Of a DNA stretch of 64,000 bases, positions 1-12,990 are shown one piece after another. The position numbers and the translations under genes are program-made. The notes under the pieces were generated by a model, which saw only the letters and a list, made by a program, of their open reading frames with translations, had not been told where the DNA came from and made no database searches. The stretch spans positions 27,978,995 through 28,042,994 of the forward strand of contig OZ024808.1 in assembly GCA_964017045.1 (NCBI GenBank), written 5' to 3'. The stretch's first letter is position 1. Each line of letters starts with the position of its first letter. The DNA is from Omphiscola glabra (lineage: Eukaryota; Mollusca; Gastropoda; Lymnaeidae).

Positions 1-49
1 TCTTGAAAGTGAACCACTTTCAAATAGATTATTCTGGGCTTTCTTTCAG

Positions 50-3000
50 TATTGAAGACCTACTTAAAGCAGGGATCAACCTGACAGAAAATGTGGTCGT
101 TGTAAATAAAGAAACGTCGAACTCAAGGGAGGAAGACACATTAGCAGATTGCAACACAATTGTCTCAGTGCAGACTATATTTAGGTCACTGTTGCTTTCT
201 AAACATCTTTCAATGTTTTAAGTTTTACAATCTAAGAAAAACAAATAAGATGTGCAGATGCTCTCACACTGATGAAATTAAACAATTGTTTCTTTAATGG
301 TTAAATTTTGAACATAACACCTACCCAATGAATTGTATTTGTTTAAACATTATTGTACTAGAATTAATCATTTTTCTGTTTTTAAAATGTGTAGGGCCTA
401 CATTATTTAATTTGGAAGGCTATAACTAATAGCATAATTTGTCAAAATATGAATTGCAGATTGTTTCCCAAGGCAAACATTATTACAGAAATATCTCATG
501 CACCTAATATGAGGTTTATGCAGTTTAGACCTGATGATCTTTATGCTCTTTCCATATCCAAGCAGGAAAAGGTAACTCTTAAATAATAACCAGCTTTCTT
601 AAATTTTTTAAAGTGTAATAATTTATTTTCTTATGTAAGTGAATTTGCTTGAAATGTGCCATTTTTTAGTTGCAGCAAAGATTATATTCTAGCTTAACAA
701 GTGGTAATGGATGACTTACACCTCGTCAAAACTATCAAATCTGAATCTCATTTAACAGAGGAAGCATTTATGTGGAAAAATTATAAACCCTATGCTTTTT
801 TTTTATTTTATTTATTTATCAGAAAGAAAGAGAACGTGGCTCAAACATCTATTACATGTTCAGACTTCCCTTCGCTGCTGGCAACGTATTCAGTGCTAGT
901 ATGCTGGACGCTCTTTTGTATCAGGTTTGACAGATTACTATAAAGTTTAATCGAATGCTTCATTTTTGTTTCATAGTTCTTACTTCCAACTGTACCCAAT
1001 TTTTCAACCTCTTCCAAAAGATTCATGTGCACATATCATAATTAAAGATAGTGAGACTTTATTCTGGTATTGGCCTTTTTATTTTATTTGCAGGCCTTTG
1101 TGAAAGATTATCTGATCACATTTGTCAGACTTCTGCTGGGTATTGACATGGCTGTGGGCTCAGGTCACCTGTCATCTGTGAGTTGTATTTTGTTTTATTG
1201 TTTATTTGGCCATAGTTTATGTCAACTGTCAATTATTATTACTTGATACATGACTATGTCATTAGGTCATGTATGATGTAATTGAAAATCGTTCAAATGA
1301 GAGTAACAACTTTGAAACTGGGCAACTGTTGATAATTGAACAATGACAAAATGGATCTCCTTTAGTTTACATAACTCACATAAAAGAAATATACCAGCTA
1401 GATGCAGTTTTTAAATGCATTTAACTAGTATATATAACGTACATAATATTCATCCCTCCCTGAGGCGCTACAGCCCAAGTAGGGCTTTGGCCTGCCTCTC
1501 CACATACTTCCACTCAGACTTAACCATGCTGCTGTATATCTTTTTCCCACATCATCCATCCATTTAGCAAGCCTAGGTTTGCTGTTGAGCCGTTTTCCTC
1601 TGGGGTTTTGGCGGTGCACCCATTTCATCCCTCTGTCATTTAGCATACTCTCTAAGAGTCTCGCCCATGGTAGCCTCCCTTTTTTACTTTCTGCTTCTAG
1701 CTTGGGATCCTGATATAGTCTATAAAATTCCTGGTTGGTTTGTATTCTCCATTCCTATTCATCCTTTATTGGTCCATTTATTTTCTGGAGAACTTTTCTC
1801 TCCCAGTCGTTTCTTAGGTTTTCTGCTGTATTTGTTTGGATCCAAGTGTCCCCTTCACTGGTTACTACTGGTTACAATTTTATTGTTTTCTTTCTTTTTC
1901 TTGTAAATGTTTTTACTTTCGATTTTCTTGTGACTACTTGTATGTCCTGTTTCAGTTAATTTTTGTAAATAATAGCTTTCTCTTAGAGAATCACATGGCA
2001 TTAAAGAAACAACATTATTACCTGTGATATAGAGTTGTCTGGAATATGTTTTTAAAAAAGGGTTATATTCTAAGCTTTTGAATGAGATGATATACATATT
2101 TTTGTTACATAAATTTCTCAGGTTACCATTGGTAAAGATGATCTGTGGATTAGGACCTATGGCAGGCTCTATCAGAAGCTGTGCTCAACAGCCTGCGAGA
2201 TTCCTATAGGTATCTACCGTACACAGCATCATTCTGGAGCAGCTGAAACAGCATCGGTAAGAATGGGGGAAAATATAAGTAACGACATTTTGAAGTTGTG
2301 TGCAGTGCATTGTGTGTGAGTTTTGTTGTGTGTACATTTGTTGTGTGTTTATTTGTAGTTTTTAATTATTAGGCTTATTTAGTTGTTTTTTCGGGGTTTT
2401 TTAAGATTGTAAATAATTTTTAATTCAGGTTGATGAATGGCAGAAGTAAAATTATTTTTTGGAAAAGCTCATGATGCTTGTGGCCTGTTAAATATTTTTG
2501 AGGTCAACTTTAGATGACCATTCAATATTCATGAAATTCTTTGGCCATTAATGGTTTTAAAAGCTTGATGAGAGAAAAAAAACATTATCATTATGTGCTT
2601 TGTCACAGCCAACATAACCAGACAAACAGAACAAGAAGAAAATAATTCAGAATATGAAGTATAAATATAAGGAAAAATTGTTCTGCTTTCAATTTCAATT
2701 TCCTTTCTTGTCTGTTTGTTTGTTGATGATGGTTTTTTGGTTGTGACATGTTGCAAATGCTGATTGTTTGGTCCCTAAGACATCTGAAAACACATGTACT
2801 CTCCAGTTATGAAGTAGAAACAAAAATAATTTTGTTGCTGGGGGTCGCCACAACATGAGGAACTGTATTAAAGGGTCACAGCATTAGAAGGTTAAGAACC
2901 ACTGTATTAAGTTGAATGTGTTTGTTGTTAAATTGTTTGGTGTTATCTTGAGTTTTATCCCTAATTTATTGCTCATAAAGCAGTATCGACGATTTATACT

Positions 3001-6000
3001 GGTCTGAAATAAATATTTATCTTTTTAAAATTGTACCTTAAACTAACCTTATTCTGAATAAGTATGATGCAAAATTATTTTAAAAAATTTAATTTCTTAG
3101 TTTTCATATGCAAGATGTTGTATGGATTGTTCATAAAAGCTGCTATTAATAACATAAATTTTATTTTTAAAAATAAAATCAAGTTATTTTTTTAAACCTC
3201 TTTTTAGAATGACCATAAGAATAAGAAGCGTTTTACTATCATCACATATCTGTTTTATTGCAAGGGAATTGTTTTTTCCATTACTAATTTATTTTGTCTG
3301 AATAATGATACAGTGAAATTTTATTTTACAAAAGTTATTATATGGTACAAAAATGAAGTGATACCATTGTTAATAATAATAAATATTGTGTGAGGTGGGG
3401 GAGGGGGTGTCTTTTTTTTTTGTAAAGTCTCTAACTGTTGACTGTTATTTTTCCATTTTTAAATAAGTCATTACAATGGATTTTTTTTTAGTTTTGTAGA
3501 TCTCTTGCACTTAGTAGATACAGTGAATTTTCCAACACACAATAAAATATTGAATGTTGAGGTCAAAGGAAACTGAATGCTGTAGAGGCTTACATAATGA
3601 TTTAATAAATATGTAATTTTTCCCAGCTATCCTGTTGTAGTAATTTGTTCAAGCTATCATGCAATACTTGCTCATATAAACCCAGAGAGCTCTGTGTGAG
3701 TAACAGCAGCCAGCAAGAGATGATCCCAACTTTTATTTAATGCTCTATATTCTTTCAAACCCTGGATACCCGCTAACAATTAATCCTCTTTCCGTTAAAA
3801 AAAAATTAATCCAGAAAATATTTCACTTACTAACTTCAGATTTCTTTCATCCACAAATGACTGATTATTTCATTATTTGAAAAACAGCTGATGAATCTCA
3901 TAAATATTATTTTACAAGTAGTCCAAATGCTGCAATACTTTAGTCCAGCACCTCAAGCAATAGAGTCTATATAATTTTTTTATTTTATTTTTGAGAATTC
4001 AGCTGAGATATTTAATCTTGCTATGTAAATCTTGTGAAATATTTTTATATCTACCAACACAGGAATACAACTCTGCAAATTTAAATGTTAATAAATACTT
4101 TTCCTATTTAATTAAAGTCATTTATTAGGATTCATAAAAACTATAAATTACTACTAACGCTTACTATGAGAAAAAAACCTATGAAAAGATTAGTAAATAT
4201 TATAACTCTTGTTTAGATGCTGAAAAACACCAGTGACAAAGTTAAGACAATGTGGAGAAGAACAACTATGCGACTCTCCCCCAAAAAATGTGGATTGAAA
4301 AATGTTAGTTGCAGATAATGAAATATATTTTTCCCTTTCAGTCTAGTTATTGTATTCACATATGCACTTGTTACAGGCTTGGCATTAATTTATAGTTTGC
4401 CTTATCAGTTTTAATAATTTGCTAATCACCATTTAATTTTGATTGGCTTTTTCCATTTCAATCCAAACAAATTGCTTCTGCCAGTTTCAATTATGTTACA
4501 ATGAAGAATGTACACTGTCTCTAACTTTTTCTTTCAGGATATTAAGTATTTCAAATTTTTAATCATAGATCATGCAGATTTTTTAAATTAGTACTTTTAA
4601 ATTTATCTTCGTCAGCAAGCAGCAAATTTGAGATAGATATTTTATAAAATTATTTCTTTGTACATCTGAGAAAATTTCTGACACAGATTTAAATATTAGG
4701 TAGGAAAACTCTTTTGTATTTGCTTATCAAGATATTTCTGTTTCTCTTAATCTTTTTAGCTTTGTCCTATTTCAGATATCTTCTTATTCAATAAGACAAA
4801 CCTCCATTTTCAGGTGTAGGCATATATTTTACTTTATCTAAAATTGTTCTCTATTTAATTTGTAGAACTAGTTATATTTTGATTACTTCCCATTTCTAAC
4901 AGAAATATGACTCGGAAATCCTTTTCACATGAAAATCCAGATTCAATTGCACTGAAATTTACCATTCAATCTATATCATTATCTTGAACTTTTTTTTTCA
5001 CATCAATTAATTTATGCTTGCATTTTTATAAAAAAAATTACATCACTCTTTGGCATTAATGAGTATTTTGGATTTAATATCAGTACTTCAAGAACTTGTC
5101 AATGTATGACCTTGGATGTGTTCTGGCATGAAATATGAATGAGCATGGCACCATGTATTTTCTCATGTTTGCTTTAAGTTTAAGAAGAAGCTAAATACAC
5201 TGAACATAATTAATTTACACTTCTGTTTCCAAACTCAAATTACAGTTTTACATTTTAGCCTTCTACAAAAGATTTCATGGGAACTTAGATTTACTTAAAT
5301 TACTCAAATTGTTTTTAAATTTACTTATTGATTATGTTTTATTCCAATTAAATTTACATACAATATATCAATCATGTAAATTGTTTGAAGTTTATTACTG
5401 AAGAAAACAAGATCTCAAATGTTCCTTTTATTTTCACATTTTTTTTGGCCTTCATTTAATTTTTTTGTTGTTATCCATTTACATTTGAACTAAGATTTAT
5501 GTTTATTTATTTTATTTTATACAAATCTTTTCTCACTTTTATGTATGAGATAATTATACATTGAACAGTTTGTTAGATAAGTTAAAGCATTACTGTTAAG
5601 TTTGATAAGATAATTCTAGGGATCAGAAATGTCAGCTTTGTCAAAGCTCATTAAACATTATCTGCTTTAAAAGCAGTCAGATTTTGTTTAAATACTCTGT
5701 ATAAGTTATTTTATTGTTTTAAAAAAAATAAATCTATATTTAAAAATGTGTTTAAATATATGATAAGAAGGGGTGAAAATCTCTTAAGAATTATTGAAGC
5801 AAAGACAATAAAATATCCAATAGTAAAGAGGGAAAAAAAAGCTATATTTTTTTATTACTGGATTAACTCAAAGGATACATATATAATTCCAGATGTCTCT
5901 ATCACCTCAAGAGGAGGAAATAACAGCCAGTGGTCACTTGACACCCGAAAGACAAGAAATTATCCAGATGGTGAAATGTCGCATGCAGACCCAGGGACTG

Positions 6001-8514
6001 CCCCTGGAAGATTATTGTGAGAGTGGGTTAGCGTGCCCTATCGTTTCATTTCCTTTTTTCTCTCTTTTTCCTCTCTCTTTGTCATAACTTTAAAATAATT
6101 TTTTTATTCTCACAGACAAAACTTGCAAATCTTTCCATATGTTATTTGTTTAGTTCAATTTCACTATTCATTGTCTATTTTCCATTTTATACTTTATGTT
6201 CAAAATTTGGACCCAAAAGCCTCTTAAACGACCAACAAAAATATGTCCAAAAAGTTTTTTAATTATATGCAGAGATCTAGAAATAGAAATGAGAATAGTG
6301 CCCCAAACAACAAGGTCATCACCTGTATTTTATGGGACAAGTACCCAGACAACTCCGCTCATCCAATAGTGGCAAACTCTCGATACCGTGTGTTCGCCTT
6401 GAGACTTACGGAAAGCGCATGTTCGCATTTGCTGGCCCAACCATTTGGAACACCCTTCCTGACGCTCTCAGAAACAGCCAGACGCTGGAGTCCTTCAAAA
6501 CAAATTTAAAAACTCATTTATTTCGCAAACACCTTATGGGGTGAAGTTGTCTACCATCTTTTTCAGCTAGTTATTATCTCCCAGCTTTGTTTTTGTACCG
6601 CGCTTCGAGCCTTTGGGGATGAAGCGTGATTTTTCAAATGAACTTTATTATTATTATATAACTGCTATATTTTTTTTACTGCTAGTCCTGTAATTTCCAA
6701 TCCAAGTAAGAGTGTATGTTTATTAGGAACTGGCCAATCCTCATGAGACAAACATCTCACTACAAGTGTAAAATTGACCCTATATTGTAAATATGGTTCA
6801 GGTTTATATGGTTTGAAATTTAATTACAAGGATAAAAAATCCCTTATGCAGAATATGTATACAATACAAAGATATGTTAATAAGATCTTGAGACGCCTGC
6901 TCTAATTTGCATCAATTTTTACTTCTTTGTTTTTTTGGAAAAGATGAAGTCAGTGACACAAGGAAGACAATATCCTATGTGCTGATCAACCCAAGCTATG
7001 ACCTAAAGCTGGAGCTTGGAGACATTATGTAAGATGCCTTTTTTTTTTCTTTCTACATTGATGTATCTTTAGTTATATTATAATATGCTCCTCAAATTTT
7101 TTTAAGTAATGAGCCGTTTTAAACTATCGTTAGTCCGTCAAAGTGTAACAAAACATTGACAAAAATTAAACACAACTAATTGCTATTTTTCAAATTTATA
7201 GTTAGTGAAATGTAATAATATAAAAATATTTAAAATAAAATTAAGTTTTATTAGTATTTTAAACATAGATTTAAAACATTTCATGTTAGACCCTCCCCCC
7301 CCCTCCCCCACACAGCAGGATCCCATATTTCATTTATAATATTTTAAGTGGCACTGATTTAGTCGATTTCAAACATCATTGGCTCTAAAAATAGATAAGG
7401 AATGATGCTAGCATAAATTTGCTTGCACTATGATAATAACAGCAGAAGTAATCTAAAACATATTCTACATCTATATTTAAATTGTATTTTTTTTAGCTGT
7501 CATTCATTATTGCTGTTTTCCCTTTAAAGAACATGGATTACATTTTCTTATCACTTTTTACAGCTATGTTATTCGTCCAAGCTCCTTGTCACTCCAGCCA
7601 TCACCTCTGACTGATGAAAGGAAACTTCTACAACATGATTTCCAAGATTTCCCACAACATCACATGGGTGGGGATGATGCTGATATGCCAGACACACCAG
7701 GTCATGATAATGGTCAGGACGATTGCAATGATCATCTCATCACAAAAACTTCCCAAGATTCAACAGTTTCGGCTCCAGCCAAGGTAAACAAAAGGAGATG
7801 ACTGTGATTACTGCAATAATCTAAGTGGAATCAGAGATGTGCAATTTCCAGCCCATGGGAAAGATAGGCTTTATGTCATAGTTATGTTAACCAAGTGAGA
7901 AATTTGAGTTTTCTTGTTTTTATTTTTGAAAATAACAATTTTTTTCTGTTAGTTTCACGATTTAAAGACATAGCAAATGAAAATAAAAATTTAATATCAC
8001 AAAGCAACAACAAAAATTGACCTAAAAAGAAACTTTTATTAGCGTGCCTTTTTTATAAACTAGAAATTGCTCTCTCTCAATTTAAAGGTTGAGTTAAAAT
8101 AAAAATATCCCTAAAGAATTTTTTTTAAATTTTGCTAAAATTTTTGTTATAATAATTTTTTTAAATCCCTTATAATTTTTAATGTTCACTTAAGTCAAGT
8201 GTCTATTTTAGCTTAATTTTTTAACTTGTGATTTTTCTTTTTTGTCATAATGTACTTTTTTCTTCCATCGTTAGATCCCAGTGATATTTTATGAAAACAT
8301 GGAAAGCCCACGGGATATGTCAGTAAGCCTGCCAGCTGATCTCCAAGCCCACTACATGTCCCACCAGGGCAGTGGTGACCCTCCAAACCACTTCACCCAC
8401 AGGTCAAGGGATGAAGGGTCAACGCCTGAGAGTGATGGCAACCTCAAATCTATTTATAGCTCTGACAGCCCTGCAGTTTTTAGCAATGACACTTTGAATG
8501 GAACCAATGTGTGA
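50..8514 (+). CDS. KCNT1: Slo2/KCNT-type sodium-activated potassium channel, C-terminal part (partial at 5' side)
   Basis: Nine exons: 50-184, 460-571, 823-924, 1094-1177, 2122-2256, 5893-6016, 6944-7028, 7564-7783, 8275-8514 (TGA 8512-8514). Every junction is GT-AG and the phases agree. The joined protein reads through [62 protein letters not shown] and [10 protein letters not shown], then [20 protein letters not shown]. From family knowledge these are the cytoplasmic RCK1/RCK2 gating-ring segments of the Slack (Slo2) channel, which opens in response to intracellular sodium and sets neuronal excitability. The voltage-sensor, pore and start codon lie upstream of the window. The tail after about 7600 is low in recognisable motifs and ends in T-N-V, a possible class I PDZ ligand. 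Introns hold a LINE fragment, a SPIN fragment and a second LINE end. The KCNT assignment is firm; whether it corresponds to KCNT1 or KCNT2 is not resolvable, since invertebrates usually have one Slo2. Confidence 0.93.
1430..1855 (-). mobile_element. Non-LTR retrotransposon remnant (3' end of reverse-transcriptase ORF)
   Basis: On the minus strand a decayed reading frame gives [16 protein letters not shown], stop, [17 protein letters not shown] and then [15 protein letters not shown]. This order (NxExYxLY block followed by a basic KxRLxxWxDDV block) is characteristic of the C-terminus of LINE polyproteins. In-frame stops and frame changes show it is dead. It sits inside the 1178-2121 intron of the Slo2 gene, antisense to it. 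The clade is not resolved. Confidence 0.6.
2771..2904 (+). mobile_element. Truncated SPIN-like hAT transposon
   Basis: About 134 bp matching, in the same order, one half of the element at 15468-15664 read in reverse complement. Shared blocks are CCTAAGACATC, GAAAACACATG, GTTATGAAGTAG, GGTCGCCACAACATGAGG, AACTGTATTAAAGGGTC and the end GGTTAAGAACCACTG. The other terminus with its TIR is missing. It lies in the Slo2 intron 2257-5892. Confidence 0.75.
2905..5892. other. Long intron sequence of the Slo2 gene
   Basis: AT-rich intronic DNA between the exon ending at 2256 and the exon starting at 5893. Apart from the SPIN fragment at its left end I see homopolymer runs and no coding segment, RNA gene or tandem array. 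Confidence 0.6.
6245..6660 (+). mobile_element. LINE remnant: RT C-terminus plus 3' tail
   Basis: Positions 6332-6544 encode [20 protein letters not shown] followed by [17 protein letters not shown]. The F..AGPxxWNxLP...R...L.SFK..LK.HLF pattern is the usual end of CR1/Jockey-superfamily LINE reverse-transcriptase ORFs. The stop is followed by a 3' region containing CGCTTCGAGCCTTTGGGGAT and ending in a TTATTATTAT microsatellite near 6650. That tail also terminates the SINE at 43275-43826. The copy is 5'-truncated and lies in the Slo2 intron 6017-6943, in the sense direction. Confidence 0.8.
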
Positions 8515-8708
8515 CCCAGAAATACATACCAACATTTGAAGTTAAGGTCTTATTGCCTTATTTAAGTAATAATTTACACCAGCTATGAAGGCAGTGGTAC
8601 AATGGACTGCTGGGGCTTATGGTTTATTAGATCTTGTGGAGAAGGAAATGTGTAAATTGAAGGCAGTGTGTATATACTCCATTGCCTACTGCTAAAATAT
8701 AATAAAAT

Positions 8709-8822
8709 TAAAGAACCATGAGTGAATTATTCTGATGGGTTGTTCTAAAGAACCATGAGTGAATTATTCTGATGGGTTGTTCTAAAGAACCATGAGTGAA
8801 TTATTCTGATGGGTTGTTCTAC
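8709..8822 (+). repeat. 37-bp tandem repeat, three copies, in the Slo2 3' UTR
   Basis: Three near-identical 37-bp units beginning AAAGAACCATGAGTG and ending GGGTTGTTCT, about 195 bp after the Slo2 stop codon and just after an AATAAA at 8701-8706. They are likely part of, or immediately downstream of, the channel 3' UTR. Confidence 0.85.
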
Positions 8823-11800
8823 AATCACACATGAACTTTAATCCTGTGGATCAGCTGGTGATCCTTACAGCTTTTCATGTAACGAAGCTGCTTGGTGCCA
8901 GAGTTTTCTGCTCGGAACAATGTTTTGACATGTGCTGGAGCAGTTGTACATTCATCTTGCCACCGACAACGTTGCAAGTCCGTTTTACCTAGGGTGTGCC
9001 TCGTGAAAAGATGTTAAGATAGTTGTGTCTCATGTGGAGTGTTATTACCTGCTCATGGATATTGCAGATAGCTTAAGGTTGAGCTTTGATGCATTTAAAA
9101 CTATGATTTATTTTCACAATGATTAGTGAATGATTAGTTTGTTCAAACTATGAGTTAACAAAAGATAAGCAACAGACAGAAAGTTTATAAGAGTTTCCTT
9201 AACTACTTTGCACTAAAATAACTTCAAACCATTTCACAAAATTAACTTGCTACTGGTAAAATATCAAATAAATTGACTTAAAATAAATTTTCTACTTTTA
9301 TTCAATGTTTTTACATATTTTAAATGTATTTCTCTGCACCTAGCATTGATTAATATTCATTTTTTTTTTATTAAATCAAAGGTAAGAAAAGCAACTTGGT
9401 GATATAAACTATTGTAAACTGCATATTTTAAAATATTCGTCATGTAAGAATTATGTTTTAAAATTTGTTTCCATAGACCTACTTTTTAATCCTAATAATT
9501 TAATACTCATGTTAAATGTTTTGGCAATAAATAGTACTCCAATTTGGTTGGACTACTGAATAACAATGAAATATAGCGCGGGGGGGGGGGGGGGGGGGGT
9601 GGTTGGTTAGAGAGAGAAAAAGGTAACTACTTATTAAGAGAAACACCTGAGCCATTTTGCAATAGATTAAAAATTTAAGGGTCTTCCAATTAAAAACATG
9701 TGCTTAAAGGTTTTGGTTAAATTCTTAAAATGGAAATAATCATGAATATGAAAATATTATTTTTAAAAAGGCAAGAAATTATTTTCTAAACTGATTAAAG
9801 ACAAAATGGCTGACAATAGTTTTAAAAAAACTAAAAGAAAATTAGTTTCCTCAATAGATAATCTGCCAAACTTTAGAACCTTTATTGAAGTTAATACCTA
9901 ATACTCATTGGCTACAGGTATCATTTAGAAATAACAAAATAACATGTTAACATTTTATTTTATTGCATTTTGATTTATTTTAAGTTTAAATAATTTTTTA
10001 TTTTTAAAATACTTGTGAACTTACATGTGAAATAAATTTTGTTATTGGACATTATCCTCAAGAGGTGAACAACTTGAATTTGCTTTGATCTCTTAAAAAG
10101 TAGCAAAATGATTTTTCTTTATGACTCTTATGATTTCCATCTAAACCCAGCTGCAGGTCTCATTCCAAGATGTTGTACATTTGTTGATGCTTAGATTTCC
10201 GACAGGTAATTTGTTTCCTTCCCTAACACAGGAATCTACTTCCATTGCAGAATAGCACAATTTGCCCTTCCACCACTATGCACCTCAGTAATTTAATTTA
10301 TCTCCCATTTGATATGTTTTTAAAATTTATTTTGTTCTTACCAGTAATAATAAATCTTGTGATTTCAATATTGCTATTTGATATATATAATATCACTTTC
10401 TCTGTAAACTTTATAGCAATATGCTACTTGGATATCTTCTATAATTTTTATTATGTTGGTTTAATTGTATTCGTTTTTTCATCATTAACATATTTAAAAT
10501 TCAACTGCTACAAATAGGCTACCTATTTCAATTGGAATTCCTTGAAATTTTTTATGTTTCCAGTAATTTAGTCAGCTTTTTCAATCTTACACTTTTCTTC
10601 TTCAAGAATATATTAACTATGAAAACTGTAAATTTAAATGTTGATATAGCCGATGCGTTTACCTCTTAATGATTTGTTGTGTTTATACCTCAATTCCTAT
10701 TTATGCAATATGACAAGAATCATCAATAAAACAAATAGACATTTATTTTTAACATTACTTCTAGAAATTTAATTATATAAAAAAGTTAATGACATGTTCG
10801 TGATATAAATACTTTTGTAGAAATGCTTGGTTTATAGTCTATATGTTTGAAAATTTACCACACTATAATGATAGATTAAAAATTGGTTTAATCAAGTTTT
10901 ATATAAATTTACAAGCATCCGAATTGTTTCTGATTCCGAGCATTTAAACAGAAACTGGTTTTATTATTTTTCTTTTATAATCACAAGTTTTCATAAATAA
11001 AGGATTTCAATTTTACAATTATTTAAAGATATCATCTATAATACAGTTGTTTTTTTTTCAATTTGATGGGACTACTAGAATATGGAGATAATCTAAGCTT
11101 TGGTTTCTGATTAGGAACATAATATAATATAATATACATACCTTGTTCCACTATTTCCTTCTAGTCAACAGCTTAAAAACTATTACCTATTTATAAGACC
11201 AAATAACAAGTGGGAATATTTTTTATTTATATATATATATATTTACCATTTCATTATGAAACAGAGTAACAGAACTTCCTGCACTTTCAGTTCTCTACAA
11301 TTTTACTATTTTAAGCCGATTCCAAGTTAAGCTCTACATTGATACAAAATTGGTTAATTAGTTAATTTACAACGTCAAGATTAAGTCCTTGTGTTTTTTT
11401 ACTACGTTAATCAGAAAGAAGCTGTTGTTTCATTATTTTTATGATTTTATTAAAAGTGAAAGTGATTGGAGAACTAATTGTCATGAAGGATTATGGAATA
11501 TGTAACATTAATGTGTCTATCAATAGCTGTAAGTGGGGGAGCCACAAGGCAATTGATTATGTGCAAGAGAGATTGCACATTTTAAAGTCAGTATGTCAAA
11601 TTCAGTGGTTCCCACACTTTTATCTTTGTGATGCAAAATTTACTATTGCTTGAGAGTCTGTAAAGTATGTTACTATTATTACTACCGGTATTGGTTCATT
11701 TTGAGACCCATCAGAAACCACTAGCTACTCTTTAGATTGGAAACCACTGACTCTGACCTGGTTGTGTTCTGCTTTCCCCTTGGTGCTACTGAACCGTTCA

Positions 11801-12150
11801 ATTTACTCATAATAATACTATTTCATGTTTTGAAGTATAGATTTTGTGTAAAGTATTTTTGTTATATTAATGAAACCAAGACAGGATTACTTGACTTTTG
11901 TTACATACAATTACAATGAAATAGAAGAACCTTCTATTCCCCAGGTATTGTTTACGCTTTTCACGCTAACCCCAGTTTTTTAAATAAGTAAAATGTTTGC
12001 TTCTTCATGTTCCTTCTGTAAATGATTGCATAAAGCAAGGTGGGCAAGCAAATTTTGGAAACTAGTTTTTATAGTGAAATAATTTAATGTAGATGTCTTG
12101 TGTTCAAATTGTTTTATTTATGCCCTGAAAATGTACAATACCATCAAAAA
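8823..12150. other. Non-coding region downstream of Slo2
   Basis: No exon with homology could be found. It holds a G-run of about 20 at 9580-9599 and AT-rich unique sequence. Short ORFs here (for example 10245-10517) are low-complexity hydrophobic translations of AT-rich DNA. Part may be extended Slo2 3' UTR. Confidence 0.5.
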
Positions 12151-12208
12151 GCATTTCTATTTGTTTGGATTAATAAAAAGAATCTTATCTTATCTTATCT
12201 TATCTTAG
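12100..12208 (+). mobile_element. Possible SINE/LINE 3' tail with (CTTAT)n
   Basis: A segment ending GGATTAATAAAAAGAATCTT runs into about five copies of the pentamer CTTAT at 12184-12207. Simple pentamer tails next to such a sequence are common at retroposon 3' ends. No internal promoter boxes were seen, so this is tentative. Confidence 0.3.
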
Positions 12209-12834
12209 AAACTCAAAACTAATGTTTGGGTATTCTTAAGGTCAAGGCCAAATCCTCAGTTTAGCACCTCCTCCTCACATATTATGCATATTTCTTCGAA
12301 TTTTATTGGCTGGCAACCCCTCACTTTGTGTTGGGATGTGATGAAACCTGCCAATAAGAGCATAATGCTATAAATAGTAAAGTAATGAATTGGACACTCA
12401 TTTCTGCTGGTAATAAAGGAAACCAATCTGTGGTGTTGTATGTCATTTTTAATGCAGGTTTATTTCATTTTATAAAGGTTTTTTATTCCTTATCATTGTT
12501 AAATAATTTCTTTTGCTATTTGTAAAATTTGTGCAATTTATTTCCCATAATCTTACACTGTGATTATTTTATTTCATATCTTTTACTTGGTTATTTTTTT
12601 ATATTTTTTTATACACTTTAGCTTTTAATAACAACCTTTTCTTCTTTTTTTTTTCCATGTCTGAAGATTTAGGAGCAAATAAAAAAATAACCAGTGCTTC
12701 AATTGAAAAGATGATTTTCAAAAGTGTTTTTAAAACTGTGTGTCTTCTAAGATGTAAATGTAACATTTAAGTGGCTAAAAAAATGGGCCAACAAGAATTT
12801 AAGGCATAAATGTATCGCAAAAATACGAGTCACT

Positions 12835-12990
12835 CCAGCCATATGGGCATGACTTAATTATGATAGAGTCGAGCCAGTAACAAAGGCATGACTTAATTAT
12901 GACAATGTCAACTCAGTCACAATGGCATGACTTTTTAATTATGACAATGTGAACCCAGCCACAAGGGTATGACTTAATTATGACAAGTTC
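12835..12990 (+). repeat. About 40-bp imperfect tandem repeat, four copies
   Basis: Four imperfect units carry GGCATGACTTAATTATGA followed by a variable AGTCGAGCC / TGTCAACTC / TGTGAACCC stretch. Intergenic. Confidence 0.7.

Noticed and set aside
3..49. Coding sequence before position 50
   Set aside because: The frame is open, but GGCTTTCTTTCAG at 37-49 is a good acceptor and the residues before it do not match the Slo2 family, so the exon probably starts at 50.
10245..10517. 90-codon hydrophobic ORF
   Set aside because: Phe/Ile/Leu-rich product of AT-rich DNA, with no family motif and no splice context.
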